IMG/VR virus record: IMGVR_UViG_3300029787_000028
Coordinates: 1,346 to 65,137 of that record
Source of the DNA: a virus
Direction: 5' to 3' (one strand)
Length of the DNA: 63,792 nt
The first letter of the stretch is position 1, and each line of letters begins with the position of its first letter. The translations under genes and the position numbers were made by a program. The notes under the pieces are model-generated. The model saw only the letters and a program-made list of their open reading frames with translations, was not told the origin of the DNA and ran no database searches. This document shows, piece by piece, positions 8,435-17,326 of the stretch.

Positions 8435-8516
8435 TTGGCAGGCAATAGTCTGGCAAAAGAACAAAACTGATTTTAAATTCTGGGAAGAATCCTGGAATGA
8501 TGAGTTTGAGGACTGA
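8373..8516 (+). CDS. Small Trp-rich acidic protein
   Basis: 47 residues read from the sequence: ATG 8373, TGA 8514-8516, which overlaps the following ATG (TGATG). The C-terminus is rich in Trp and acidic residues (NDWQAIVWQKNKTDF, WEESWNDEFED). The stop-start overlap with the HNH gene supports a real gene despite its 62-base overlap with the gene before. Confidence 0.55.
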   Translation: MDQSSKQKTTAEASLKDILNDWQAIVWQKNKTDFKFWEESWNDEFED

Positions 8517-8872
8517 TGCCTTTTAAGGACCGTGATGTTAGGAGGGCTTACAATAAAGAGTACCAGAAAAAACATTACGAGAAAAACAAGGATTACTATA
8601 AGTCGAAAGCAAAACAGACTAAAGCACAGCAAAGAAGATGGAATAGAGAGTTTGTAAATAGAGTCAAAAAGATTTTTAGCTGTGTAGACTGTGGAGAGTC
8701 TAACACTCTGGTTCTTGATTTTGATCACGTCAAAGGAGACAAGGTTGAAAACATAGCAGACATGGTCCATCGTCCCAACTCTATATCAACTATAAAAAAA
8801 GAAATGAGAAAGTGTGAGATTAGATGTGCCAACTGCCACAGGATCAAAACACATGAAAGAAGAAATTCATAG
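8516..8872 (+). CDS. HNH endonuclease
   Basis: 118 residues. Basic helical N-terminus (about 1-50), then the HNH fold with CVDCG (C56, C59), LDFDHV (D70, H71), and CANCHRIKT (C104, C107, H108). The paired CxxC motifs bind structural zinc; the histidine and final residues form the active site. HNH nucleases next to terminase genes act in genome packaging in many phages (e.g. HK97 gp74). A homing role is also possible because it abuts tRNA genes. Confidence 0.85.
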   Translation: MPFKDRDVRRAYNKEYQKKHYEKNKDYYKSKAKQTKAQQRRWNREFVNRVKKIFSCVDCGESNTLVLDFDHVKGDKVENIADMVHRPNSISTIKKEMRKCEIRCANCHRIKTHERRNS

Positions 8873-8949
8873 CCGCGAGTATCCCCTCAAGCTTATACCT
8901 TGTAGAAAGGGTAACTGGTTACATGTGGGTTCAAGTCCCACTTCGCGGA
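8873..8949 (+). tRNA. Atypical tRNA-like element, anticodon uncertain
   Basis: A 7-base acceptor stem (8873-8879 with 8942-8948) and a perfect T arm (stem GTGGG/CCCAC around TTCAAGT, 8925-8941) are clear and the span is 77 bases. The middle is odd: no D arm is seen. One arm with a 7-base loop (CAAG-CTTATAC-CTTG, 8888-8902) could be the anticodon arm, reading TAT (Ile), followed by a hairpin GTAAC-TG-GTTAC (8911-8922). It lies 3 bases before tRNA-Arg. It could be a degraded tRNA or a tRNA mimic. Confidence 0.45.
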
Positions 8950-8952
8950 CAC

Positions 8953-9026
8953 GCACCTGTAGCTCAACTGGATAGAGCAGCACACTTCTAATGTGCAGGT
9001 TTAGGGTTCGAGTCCCTACAGGTGTA
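8953..9026 (+). tRNA. tRNA-Arg (anticodon TCT)
   Basis: Complete cloverleaf: acceptor GCACCTG/CAGGTGT (G-U at the first pair), D stem GCTC/GAGC, anticodon stem GCACA/TGTGC with loop CTTCTAA, T arm TAGGG-TTCGAGT-CCCTA, discriminator A at 9026. CCA is not encoded. It reads AGA/AGG-type Arg codons, and AGA is common in the late genes of this window, so it probably boosts late protein synthesis. Confidence 0.93.
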
Positions 9027-9045
9027 CTAAATTAAATTATATCAA

Positions 9046-9177
9046 ATGGCTAAGATTCAAGTTTCAACCTATCAAAAGAAGAAGATCCGTCGCAAGGGCG
9101 TACACGCCAAGACGAAAGCTTCAAAAAACAAAAGCTCAAAAAACTATCGCAAGCAGTATGCTGGTCAAGGACGATAA
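9046..9177 (+). CDS. Very basic 43-residue phage protein
   Basis: 43 residues read from the sequence: ATG 9046 to TAA 9175-9177. It begins MAKIQVSTYQKKKIRRKG, continues HAKTKASKNKSSKNYRK and ends YAGQGR, with about 15 Lys/Arg. A near-identical motif (RKGxHAKTK...KNYRKxYxGQGR) is widespread in phages of Bacteroidota. It overlaps the terminase start by 20 bases and may act in DNA packaging or be packaged; this is inferred from charge and position. Confidence 0.72.
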   Translation: MAKIQVSTYQKKKIRRKGVHAKTKASKNKSSKNYRKQYAGQGR

Positions 9178-11272
9178 ATATGAGGACTATGCTATCTCAA
9201 TTTGTCCCAACGGTACGCAAGGTGAAAGTATTGAACTTGGTGGGCTACTCATTATTCTTCCCGCTCAGCCTCCCAAGAAACAAATTGCAGGACATGCAAA
9301 GTCAAAGCGCCTGCAATTGTGGGAAAGGATTGATATGCCTGAGGAGCTGTCTAGGATTAAGTCTATGGATGAGTGGGCAGAAATGCCAAGGGAGTTTAGA
9401 GAAAAGTTTCGTCCGTATATCGAAGAGGAGTTTCGCCGTAGGCGTGAGGGTTTTTGGTTCTATAACAACGGTGTCGCTACGTATATTACGGGCAGGCACT
9501 ATATGATGCTGCAATGGACCAAGATGGACATAGGCTATCCATCTTACCTTGCCTTCCAACGTGATATATTTATACACCTCGTTGCGTGCGAGTCTGATCC
9601 GCGTTGCATTGGTCAGCTGTATACTAAGTGTCGTCGTTCTGGATATACCAATATCTGTTCTTCAGTTTTAGTTGATGAAGCAACTCAGATTAAAGAAAAG
9701 CTTCTAGGCATTCAATCAAAAACAGGTAAGGACGCGCAAGAAAACATCTTTATGAAGAAGGTGGTGTATATGTTCAGGAGCTATCCTTTCTTCTTTAAAC
9801 CCATTCAAGATGGTACTACGAACCCTCGAATGGAGCTTGCTTTTCGAGAGCCATCTAAAAGAATCACGAAAAAGAATAAGACATCACAGAATGGCGAGGC
9901 GTTGAATACAGTGATCAATTGGAAGAACACCACCAACAATGCATATGATGGTGAGAAGCTACATCTGTTGTATCTTGATGAGGCTGGCAAATGGGAAAAA
10001 CCTACGGATATAAGGGACGCCTGGAGGATTCAAAGAACCTGTTTGATCGTAGGGCGGAAAATCGTAGGAAAGGCAATGGTGGGAAGCACCGTAAATCCAA
10101 TGGACAAAGGGGGGAAGGAATACAAAGATTTGTGGAGCGATTCAAACCCAGTGGAGAGAAACAAGAATGGGAGGACTAGGTCTGGATTATACAGGCTATT
10201 TATTCCAGCTTTTGAATCACTAGAGGGGTTTTTTGATTTGTACGGAGAGCCTGTAGTTAACGATCCTGACTCTCCTGTTGAGGGAATTGATGGAGAGGAA
10301 ATATATACTGGATCAAAGTCTTACCTCAAGAATGAAAGGCAGGGACTTATGGAAGACCCCTCAGAACTTAACGAGGTTATCAGGCAGTTCCCCTTCACTA
10401 CAGACGAAGCATTTAGAGACAGCGTCCAAAGTACCTTGTTTAACATCACTAAGATTTATGAGCAGGTACAATACAATGATGACTTGTATCCAAATCCAGT
10501 GGTCGTAGGAAACTTCTATTGGAAGAATGGAGATCAAGACACAGAGGTTGCGTTCAAGCCTGACCCCAACGGTAGATTTCATATTGGGTGGATGCCGCCC
10601 CCAGAGATGCGGAATCAAAAAAAGTTTGACAGAAACAAACGAGTTGCACCAAATTCAAACATAGGTGTTGGTGGTGTTGACTCTTATGATCTTGATGCAA
10701 CAGTAGACGGCAGAGGATCTAAGGGGGCAATGCACATGTTTAACAAGTTCAACATGCATCACCCATCAAACATGTTTGTTCTAGAGTATGCTTCTCGCCC
10801 ACCGTTAGCCAAGATTTTCTACGAGGACTGCTTAATGGCATCTGTGTTTTACGGATATCCTTTGTTAATTGAAAACAATAAGTACGGCATCGCAAGGTAC
10901 TTTGAATCAAGGGGTTATGATGGGTATCTATTGGATAGACCTAAGCATTTGTCGAACAGTCCTGGTGCTCAAAAAGTGAAGACAAAAGGAATCCCCTCCA
11001 ACTCACAGGATGTTATTCACGCTCATGCTCAGTCTATAGAAGCATACATACACGATCATGTAGGAATAAATCATGATAGTGGTGAATATGGTAAAATGTA
11101 TTTCAATAGAACCTTGGAGGATTGGATTGGATTTAAAATCGACAATCGAACCAAGTACGACCTTAGTATAAGCTCTGGGCTGTGTTTGTTAGCAGCACAA
11201 AAAGAAAAAACAAAACCTAAATCTAGCTTCCAAGAGAAGAGGTTTTTTCGCAGATATAACGTAACTCGTTGA
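9158..11272 (+). CDS. terL: Terminase large subunit
   Basis: 704 residues, close to the usual size for TerL with an N-terminal extension. ATPase: Walker-A-like KCRRSGYTN at residues 157-165 (the GKT of the classical motif is absent) and Walker B LLYLDEAGKW at 270-279. Nuclease domain: GVGGVDSYD near 503-510 supplies the first acidic residue of the RNase H-like fold. Packages DNA through the portal encoded next. ATG 9158 lies inside the preceding small gene, 20 bases before its stop. Confidence 0.88.
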   Translation: MLVKDDKYEDYAISICPNGTQGESIELGGLLIILPAQPPKKQIAGHAKSKRLQLWERIDMPEELSRIKSMDEWAEMPREFREKFRPYIEEEFRRRREGFWFYNNGVATYITGRHYMMLQWTKMDIGYPSYLAFQRDIFIHLVACESDPRCIGQLYTKCRRSGYTNICSSVLVDEATQIKEKLLGIQSKTGKDAQENIFMKKVVYMFRSYPFFFKPIQDGTTNPRMELAFREPSKRITKKNKTSQNGEALNTVINWKNTTNNAYDGEKLHLLYLDEAGKWEKPTDIRDAWRIQRTCLIVGRKIVGKAMVGSTVNPMDKGGKEYKDLWSDSNPVERNKNGRTRSGLYRLFIPAFESLEGFFDLYGEPVVNDPDSPVEGIDGEEIYTGSKSYLKNERQGLMEDPSELNEVIRQFPFTTDEAFRDSVQSTLFNITKIYEQVQYNDDLYPNPVVVGNFYWKNGDQDTEVAFKPDPNGRFHIGWMPPPEMRNQKKFDRNKRVAPNSNIGVGGVDSYDLDATVDGRGSKGAMHMFNKFNMHHPSNMFVLEYASRPPLAKIFYEDCLMASVFYGYPLLIENNKYGIARYFESRGYDGYLLDRPKHLSNSPGAQKVKTKGIPSNSQDVIHAHAQSIEAYIHDHVGINHDSGEYGKMYFNRTLEDWIGFKIDNRTKYDLSISSGLCLLAAQKEKTKPKSSFQEKRFFRRYNVTR

Positions 11273-11277
11273 TTACT

Positions 11278-11286
11278 TATATTTGC
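11278..11286 (+). promoter_or_regulatory. Candidate Bacteroidota-type promoter for the portal gene
   Basis: TATATTTGC matches the TAnnTTTG -7 box. It is followed by ATG 11313 after 26 bases. No good TTG -33 box is seen at the usual spacing, so strength is uncertain. It spans the terminase-portal junction. Confidence 0.5.
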
Positions 11287-11312
11287 AAAAGGTAAAATGG
11301 AATCCCTATCTA

Positions 11313-13748
11313 ATGCAGGACACAAAAGGTACGAGTAAAGGGTTCCCAAATCCTCTTGCCTCCCCAGAAGAAAAAGCGTCAAAAGCTTACGGCACTCAAT
11401 ATGCAAAAGCTATTGATTCGCAGTGGGGAAGGATGACGGATGTTGGGAGTCTTGTAGGGAAAAGAAATAGAATATTTGCCAGAAGCAGAGACTATGCTAT
11501 TGGCACACAGGACACAAACATCTACAAGCAGCTACTTAACAGCCTTGACCCCAACGGTGGAGACGGTAGCTTGATGAATCTTGATTATACCCCAGTACCT
11601 ATTCTGCCCAAGTTTGTTCGCATTGTAGCTAACAAGATCCTTGCAAAGAAGATGTATCCTAATCTAGAGGCCGTTGACCCTCTGTCTACATCTCAAAAAA
11701 ACCAGAATAAAAGATTTCTGAAGTCTCAGGTTGCTAACAAAGATTTGTTGATGCAACTCAAAGAGCAGACTGGCCAGTCTTTGGGACAAGATCCTGAAAC
11801 CTTGCCTGATTCAGCTGAAGAGGTTGATATTCTGTACGGAGACAACATCAAGACAGGAGGGGAGATATCTGCTCAGCTTGCGACAAATCTCACTCTTGAG
11901 TGGAATCAGTTTGATGATTCTGTTTTTAGAAGATCTGTAAACGACCTGGTTGCACTAGGTATGGCAGTTGTTAAAAGGTCAAACGACCCAAACATTGGCA
12001 TTAAAACAGACTATGTAGACCCTTCTTTGTTTATACATAGCTATACAGAAGACCCAGGTTTTAATGATCTAACTTACGCGGGTCACATTAAAAAAGTCTC
12101 TATTGCTGAATTGCGCAGACTAGCAGGTGATGAGCTTTCTGAAGAAGATCTAAATAAGATCGCCAACAAGGTCAAAGGCACCAATGGCAACAACGCCAAC
12201 AAATACAGCACAAAAAAGTACGATCAAGACTTGAATACCATGACATACGGTTATGATGAATATACCGTCAATGTTTTGGACTTTGAGTTTTTGACTGTTG
12301 AGACCATGCACTTTGAAGAGAAAGAAAATCGCTACGGCAATTCTAATTTTTTCTACAAGGGGTTTTCTTACAAAGCACCTAAGGGATCTGTCTATGAAAG
12401 ACGTCCTCAGTGTATGGATATACAGGTTGTTTACCAGGGCAGCTATATTGTTGATTGTGGCATGCTGTATGGGTATGGCAAAAAGAAAAACATTCCCAAG
12501 ACCATTCACGACTTATCGAAGGCTACTCTGTCATACTCAGTTTCTGCAGTGAACCTGAAGGATATGATGCCTAAGTCCATGGTGGATAGCTGCACTGGCT
12601 TTGCTGACATGCTTCAGCTCACTCACTTGAAGATTCAGCAGGCAATTGCAAAAGCAAAGCCAGATGGATTGGTGATTGATATTGAAGGGCTGGAGAATGT
12701 ACAGCTTGGAAAAGGAGGGGAGCTTCAGCCACTTGATCTTCATGATATCTATGAACAGACTGGTGTATTCTACTACAGAAGTAAGAATCCAGAGGGGGGA
12801 TTCCAGAACCCTCCTGTTCGAGAGATTGGCAACAGCATTAGAAATATCAATGAGTTGATTGGATTGTACAATCACTACTTGAGGATGATTCGCGATACAA
12901 CTGGTGTCAATGAGGCTGTTGATGCCTCAACACCTAAGGGCGATGCTCTTGTGGGCGTGCAACAGCAAGCCATTCAGGCAAGCAACAATGCAACATATGA
13001 CATTACCAATGCTTCTTTAATACTCTTCAAAAAAGTTTGTCAAGACATTATCAAGTGCATTCAGATTTTGCCAGAAGAGTCTGTAATCTACGGAGCATAC
13101 AAGAGGTCTTTAGGTGACGAAAACATGGACGCCTTGTCTTCATTTTCAGAGTTGCCTATGTACAACTTTGGGGTTCTTGTCACAAAAGACATGGAGGATA
13201 AAGACAAAGCTTATTTGGAGCAAAATATCCAGATGGCTTTGCAGCAAAAAGAAATTGATCTTGAAGACGCTATTGCTGTACGAGGACTTACGGATGTAAA
13301 TCAAGCTGAGAGACTTCTCATTGTAAAACGTAAGAAGAGAATGCAAAGAGTTTCAGCGATGGCTGAGCAAAATTCTCAGCGTCAAAAACAAGAGGCTCTT
13401 CAAGCAGCTCAAGCAGCTTCTCAGCTCAAGCTTCAAGAAGCTCAGGTAGAAGCTCAGCTTGATATGGAAAAGATGAAGCTGAAGAACGAGATGGAGACTT
13501 CGCTTGAGACAATGAGGCATCAGTTTAGGCAAGAGATTGAAATGATCAAAGCCAAAGCTACTCTTGGGTTTAGAGAAGAGGATCAGGCGTTTAGAGAGAA
13601 GCTTGAAGTTCTTAAAGAGGATAGAAAAGATGATCGCCTTGAATCTCAAACAGCGGATCAGAGCAAGCTTATATCTCAAAGACAAGGCAAGAGAGAGGAA
13701 GTTGCAAAAGAGACAAAAGGATTGGTAGATAAAATATTTGAGGACTGA
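11313..13748 (+). CDS. Portal protein with long C-terminal coiled coil
   Basis: 811 residues from ATG 11313; a TTG at 11283 is in frame but overlaps the promoter-like box, so the ATG is preferred. Position directly after TerL, size, and the DTTGVNEAVDASTPKGDALVGVQQQAIQ segment (about residues 530-560) fit phage portals of this group. The last 130 residues are a Gln/Glu/Lys-rich coiled coil (RQKQEALQAAQAASQ...), unusually long. Forms the dodecameric DNA channel at one capsid vertex. Its stop overlaps the next start (TGATG). Confidence 0.82.
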   Translation: MQDTKGTSKGFPNPLASPEEKASKAYGTQYAKAIDSQWGRMTDVGSLVGKRNRIFARSRDYAIGTQDTNIYKQLLNSLDPNGGDGSLMNLDYTPVPILPKFVRIVANKILAKKMYPNLEAVDPLSTSQKNQNKRFLKSQVANKDLLMQLKEQTGQSLGQDPETLPDSAEEVDILYGDNIKTGGEISAQLATNLTLEWNQFDDSVFRRSVNDLVALGMAVVKRSNDPNIGIKTDYVDPSLFIHSYTEDPGFNDLTYAGHIKKVSIAELRRLAGDELSEEDLNKIANKVKGTNGNNANKYSTKKYDQDLNTMTYGYDEYTVNVLDFEFLTVETMHFEEKENRYGNSNFFYKGFSYKAPKGSVYERRPQCMDIQVVYQGSYIVDCGMLYGYGKKKNIPKTIHDLSKATLSYSVSAVNLKDMMPKSMVDSCTGFADMLQLTHLKIQQAIAKAKPDGLVIDIEGLENVQLGKGGELQPLDLHDIYEQTGVFYYRSKNPEGGFQNPPVREIGNSIRNINELIGLYNHYLRMIRDTTGVNEAVDASTPKGDALVGVQQQAIQASNNATYDITNASLILFKKVCQDIIKCIQILPEESVIYGAYKRSLGDENMDALSSFSELPMYNFGVLVTKDMEDKDKAYLEQNIQMALQQKEIDLEDAIAVRGLTDVNQAERLLIVKRKKRMQRVSAMAEQNSQRQKQEALQAAQAASQLKLQEAQVEAQLDMEKMKLKNEMETSLETMRHQFRQEIEMIKAKATLGFREEDQAFREKLEVLKEDRKDDRLESQTADQSKLISQRQGKREEVAKETKGLVDKIFED

Positions 13749-14197
13749 TGGCTGAAACAGCAAACTTTGACACAACAGAAGAGCTGAACATCGTCTGTAG
13801 AGAGGGCGACACCTTTTCTATGACAGTGAATCTCAAGGATTCTAATGGCACAGGTCTAACGCTAGTGACTGACGAGTATGTTTTTTACATGCAGGTTAAG
13901 TCAATCACTCGTGTTGGAGACAAGAGATCTGGTAGACAAAGGGAAAACGTTGTCCTTCAAACGCCAAGCATTGCTAAGGGGCGAGATACAGATGTTAGAA
14001 TATTTGAATCACCAACCCTGGACAACAGTGGTAACGTAACCATTGAGGCTTCTGCAGAAACCATGAGCCTAATTGCACCTGGATCATACGTATATGATCT
14101 GAAGTATGTCAAACCAAGCTCTACTGGACTTGACACTCACAAAGGAGTATTGAGAGGCTCTTTTGTAATTAACTCACAGGTAACTGATGCATTCTAA
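13748..14197 (+). CDS. Candidate fibre adaptor protein (BppU N-terminus-like)
   Basis: 149 residues, beta-rich: REGDTFSMTVNLKDSNGTGLTLVTDEYVFYMQVK is the pattern of the N-terminal domain of baseplate upper/fibre adaptor proteins. It is wedged between portal and a collagen-like fibre with TGATG and TAATG overlaps, which suggests that it joins the fibre to the virion. Confidence in the precise family is modest. Confidence 0.6.
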   Translation: MAETANFDTTEELNIVCREGDTFSMTVNLKDSNGTGLTLVTDEYVFYMQVKSITRVGDKRSGRQRENVVLQTPSIAKGRDTDVRIFESPTLDNSGNVTIEASAETMSLIAPGSYVYDLKYVKPSSTGLDTHKGVLRGSFVINSQVTDAF

Positions 14198-15834
14198 TGT
14201 CTGTATCTGTAAGCACAACAGCTGCCAACCAAGTTAGTGTTAGCGTAGATGGAGCTACTCAGCTGTCATTTACGACACAAGAATCTTCTGTATCCGTAAC
14301 TGAGGCTGCTGGTATATCCGTTACTGTCACTGAAAAAGGTCCAAAGGGAGATACAGGAGCCACTGGTGCTACAGGTGCTACGGGTGCCACAGGTCCAGCT
14401 GGTGCTGATGGAAAGTCTTATACTGTATCATGTGTCGATGGTGACAACAGTGATGAGGAGAAGATTAGACTCACAGACAATGACGGCACAACAGATGATG
14501 TAGTTCTAGAGGCTGGAACTGGTCTTTCTATAGCTAGAGCAGGTGATAAGATTACGTTCACCAACACAATCACTGACACGGATACAGTCCTGACTTCTGA
14601 GCAAGTCCAGGATATTGTGGGTGCCATGTTTAGCGGCAACACAGAGACAAGGATATCAGCCACTTATCAAGACGGTGACGGAAACATTGACTTAGTTGTC
14701 GATGATATGACTGCTGACACACAGCTTACTACAGAGCAAGTTCAGGACATTGTAGGTGCTATGTTTACTAGCAATACGGAGACTCGTATTTCAGCTACCT
14801 ATCAGGATGGTGACGGAAACATTGACTTAGTTGTTGATGACATGACCGCGAATGACAACACTACATACGGTGTGTCTTGCGTGGATGGAGACAACAGTGA
14901 CGAAGAAAAAATACGCCTTACAGACAGCAGTGGAGGAACAGATGATGTAGTTCTAGAGGCTGGGACTGGGTTGTCTATTGCTAGAGCTGGAGATAAGATC
15001 ACCTTTACGAATACAGTCAGCGACACAAACACTCAACTGAGCACTGAAGAAGTTCAGGATATTGCTGGGCCGCTTGTTGCAACAGGAGGCACGAAGACAA
15101 ACATTGCTGTCACCTATGATGACGCCAGCGGCAATATGGATTTCGTTGTTGCCTCAGATTTGAGCACCACAGGTAATGCTGGGACAGCTACGGCTTTGGC
15201 TACGGCTAGAGCTATCAACGGAGTAGACTTTGACGGTACTGCTCCCATCACTGTGACTGCGGCTGGATCTACTTTGTCTGACACCGTTACTGTGGCCAAG
15301 GGTGGTACTGGGGCTACTAGCTTGACTGATAATTCTGTTCTTACGGGTGCAGGGACAAGTGCTGTTGTAGCTGAAGCTAACCTTACGTTTGACGGCAGCA
15401 TACTGACGGTGACTGGTCAAAGAAAGATCCCAACTCCAAGCAGCACTGATCAATATTACGGAGATGTAGTGGCTTTTGGTAGCGGACCCGCTGGCACTGA
15501 TGGAGACATTGAGGCAGGAAAGCTTTACTATTTAGACTCTTCTCAGCAGTGGGAGGAAACTGACGCAGATGCCGCATCAACAGCTACAGGTATGATTGCT
15601 ATTGCAGTGGTTGATGATAATGCAAGATTTCTTGTAAAGGGATTGGCAAGACACGGAAGCTGGGCTGGTTTTACAACTGGAGATGTTTTGTATGTGTCAG
15701 GAACAGCAGGAGAGATAACAAACACAGCACCAACTGGAAGTGCTGACATCGTTAGAATTGTAGGTTACTGTACAAATGGTACTCAGAGGGAGATATACTT
15801 TGATCCGTCAAAAGACTGGATTGAGTTGTCATGA
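14197..15834 (+). CDS. Collagen-like fibre protein with internal repeats
   Basis: 545 residues. A collagen triplet run (GPKGDTGATGATGATGATGP, residues 48-67) would trimerise the N-terminal part. It is followed by alternating repeats: a VSCVDGDNSDEEKIRLTD unit (two copies) and an EQVQDIVGAMF...ETRISATYQDGDG unit (two good copies and a third decayed one). The C-terminal third resembles a fibre tip (GDVVAFGSGPAGTDGDIEAG; GYCTNGTQREIYFDPS). Likely a trimeric head or tail fibre contacting the host surface. Confidence 0.78.
   Translation: MSVSVSTTAANQVSVSVDGATQLSFTTQESSVSVTEAAGISVTVTEKGPKGDTGATGATGATGATGPAGADGKSYTVSCVDGDNSDEEKIRLTDNDGTTDDVVLEAGTGLSIARAGDKITFTNTITDTDTVLTSEQVQDIVGAMFSGNTETRISATYQDGDGNIDLVVDDMTADTQLTTEQVQDIVGAMFTSNTETRISATYQDGDGNIDLVVDDMTANDNTTYGVSCVDGDNSDEEKIRLTDSSGGTDDVVLEAGTGLSIARAGDKITFTNTVSDTNTQLSTEEVQDIAGPLVATGGTKTNIAVTYDDASGNMDFVVASDLSTTGNAGTATALATARAINGVDFDGTAPITVTAAGSTLSDTVTVAKGGTGATSLTDNSVLTGAGTSAVVAEANLTFDGSILTVTGQRKIPTPSSTDQYYGDVVAFGSGPAGTDGDIEAGKLYYLDSSQQWEETDADAASTATGMIAIAVVDDNARFLVKGLARHGSWAGFTTGDVLYVSGTAGEITNTAPTGSADIVRIVGYCTNGTQREIYFDPSKDWIELS
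14419..15120 (+). repeat. Tandem repeat block inside the fibre gene
   Basis: Unit 1 (encoding VSCVDGDNSDEEKIRLTD through DKITFTNT) starts near 14425 and near 14875, with high nucleotide identity between copies. Unit 2 (EQVQDIVG through NIDLVVDDMTA) starts near 14598 and 14736, with a diverged third copy near 15045. These lengthen a beta-structured fibre shaft and can change copy number by recombination. Confidence 0.8.
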
Positions 15835-16784
15835 GCGTAAACAAACTTTCTGGAGTTGCTTACAGCTCTATCAATAAGATTTCTGGTGTAGCAAAATCTG
15901 GGGTGGCGAAGGTGAAGGGTATAGTGCCCGTTTACTTCCTAGATACACATGCAGGATCAACATGTGCATACAGCCTTAGACAACTTTCCTCCTCTGCCAC
16001 AGTAGCAATTACTGTAGAAAATTCTAGCGGATCTACAGCAGATATTGGATTTACTGCGGCTGGAGGATTAGATACTTCGTCTCTTGCTACGCACTGTGGC
16101 AGTAACTATGGTCGAGTTTCTCGTTGGCATGATCAAAGCGGAAATGGCAATCACATGGATCAAAGTTCAGCGACTAGCCGTCCATATATTGTTGATGCCT
16201 CAGGCAATCTGATTACTACAACAAACAATTCAGTACCTGCTCTCAACTTCAATTTTTCATCTACAGGAAGGCATTTGCAAAACAGTGGTTTTCAAACAAA
16301 TAACGGAGATCAATTTTTGACTTCATATCTTGCAGAGTTTACATCTGTTACCGCTGGTCAAAACCTTGCGATGCAATGGACGTCTAGCACTTCAACTCAA
16401 GTGTTTGCCAATCAACTACTTGGGGCTTCAAGTAAGCTTAGGTGTGGTGCAAGATTTAATGATTCAAGCAAAAGCCTGGGAAGGGCAGATACAAGTGCTA
16501 CGGTATCAACAGGCGTGGAGTATATCGTCACCAACTTCATGTCTGCCAGCCCTTACACAGGAGACATTGATGTAAACGGAGATACTTCAGATGCTTTGAC
16601 TGGCTTCCCATCAAGTGGAGGCATTAACAATGGTAGTCAAGAATTTGCTTTAGGTCGCAGACCAGACAACGGCGCAGGTCAGTTTACGGGATTGATGGCT
16701 GAGTTTGTAATGTGGTCTGATTCTACGTTGCCAGATAGATCAAATGTTTTGTCAGATACAAACACTCATTACTCTGTTTTCTAA
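15831..16784 (+). CDS. Fibre/appendage protein with arabinofuranosidase-B-like ConA domain
   Basis: 317 residues. The pattern AYSLRQL...VTVENSSGSTADIGFT...GLDTSSLATHCG...RVSRWHDQSGNGNHM (about residues 44-120) matches the AbfB catalytic-domain-like (ConA lectin fold) family found in phage virion proteins. Catalysis is not shown; it is more likely a glycan-binding tip. The short N-terminus (SGVAYSSINKISGVAKSGVAKVKG) looks like an attachment segment. Overlaps both neighbours by a few bases. Confidence 0.7.
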   Translation: MSVNKLSGVAYSSINKISGVAKSGVAKVKGIVPVYFLDTHAGSTCAYSLRQLSSSATVAITVENSSGSTADIGFTAAGGLDTSSLATHCGSNYGRVSRWHDQSGNGNHMDQSSATSRPYIVDASGNLITTTNNSVPALNFNFSSTGRHLQNSGFQTNNGDQFLTSYLAEFTSVTAGQNLAMQWTSSTSTQVFANQLLGASSKLRCGARFNDSSKSLGRADTSATVSTGVEYIVTNFMSASPYTGDIDVNGDTSDALTGFPSSGGINNGSQEFALGRRPDNGAGQFTGLMAEFVMWSDSTLPDRSNVLSDTNTHYSVF

Positions 16785-17008
16785 TGGCAAAAGTTGCAAC
16801 AGATACTGGAAACACCATCACGTCAGGTTACGTTATGCGTATAGATGATATCGAGGAATATTTTGAAACAGAGGCAGGCGCTCTGTCGTGGGCCAAGGCT
16901 GGCAACATTCCTTCTGTAGAGTTCTATACGGACGACAGTATATCAGATGCAGACAAGCTTGATGATTTGATGTACGGAAACCTCATGGAGCACTCTGTTG
17001 ATATTTAA
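16784..17008 (+). CDS. Hypothetical acidic protein
   Basis: 74 residues, start overlapping the preceding stop (TAATG). Acidic, with DDIEEYFETEAGALSWAKAGNIPSVEFYTDDSISDADKLDDLMYGN. Possibly a chaperone or a cap for the fibre encoded just before. It ends just before the next promoter-like box. Confidence 0.65.
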   Translation: MAKVATDTGNTITSGYVMRIDDIEEYFETEAGALSWAKAGNIPSVEFYTDDSISDADKLDDLMYGNLMEHSVDI

Positions 17009-17016
17009 TATATTTG
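17009..17016 (+). promoter_or_regulatory. Bacteroidota-type -7 box 4 bases before a start codon
   Basis: TATATTTG matches TAnnTTTG exactly. The ATG of the next gene is at 17021, four bases beyond the box. Transcripts from such boxes normally start about 5-7 bases downstream, so the mRNA would be leaderless. No TTG is seen at the standard -33 distance. Confidence 0.55.
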
Positions 17017-17020
17017 CAAT

Positions 17021-17326
17021 ATGCCTACGGTAAAAAGGAAAGGAAAGATGCCCAAGAAGTTCTCCGTTAAGAGCGGGGACAAGTCTGCATCTGGAGGATT
17101 GACAGCCAAGGGCGTTAAAAGATACAGAGCTGCAAACCCTGGCAGCAAACTAAAAACTGCTGTAACCACCAAGCCATCAAAGCTTAAGGCAGGTAGTAAG
17201 TCAGCTAAGCGCCGCAAATCTTTTTGCGCTAGAATGAAGGGGATGAAGAAGAGACTTACCAGTGCAAAGACTGCAAGAGATCCAAACTCACGCATCAACA
17301 AGGCACTCAGAAAGTGGAATTGCTAA
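17021..17326 (+). CDS. DUF6321-like small basic phage protein
   Basis: 101 residues, about one third Lys/Arg. The stretch SGGLTAKGVKRYRAANPGSKLK, then KRRKSFCARMKGMKKRLTSAK and the end RDPNSRINKALRKWNC is a very widely conserved phage motif (DUF6321 as I recall it). The conserved Cys residues and charge suggest metal or nucleic-acid binding; role unknown. It is first in a run of four small basic genes. Confidence 0.78.
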   Translation: MPTVKRKGKMPKKFSVKSGDKSASGGLTAKGVKRYRAANPGSKLKTAVTTKPSKLKAGSKSAKRRKSFCARMKGMKKRLTSAKTARDPNSRINKALRKWNC

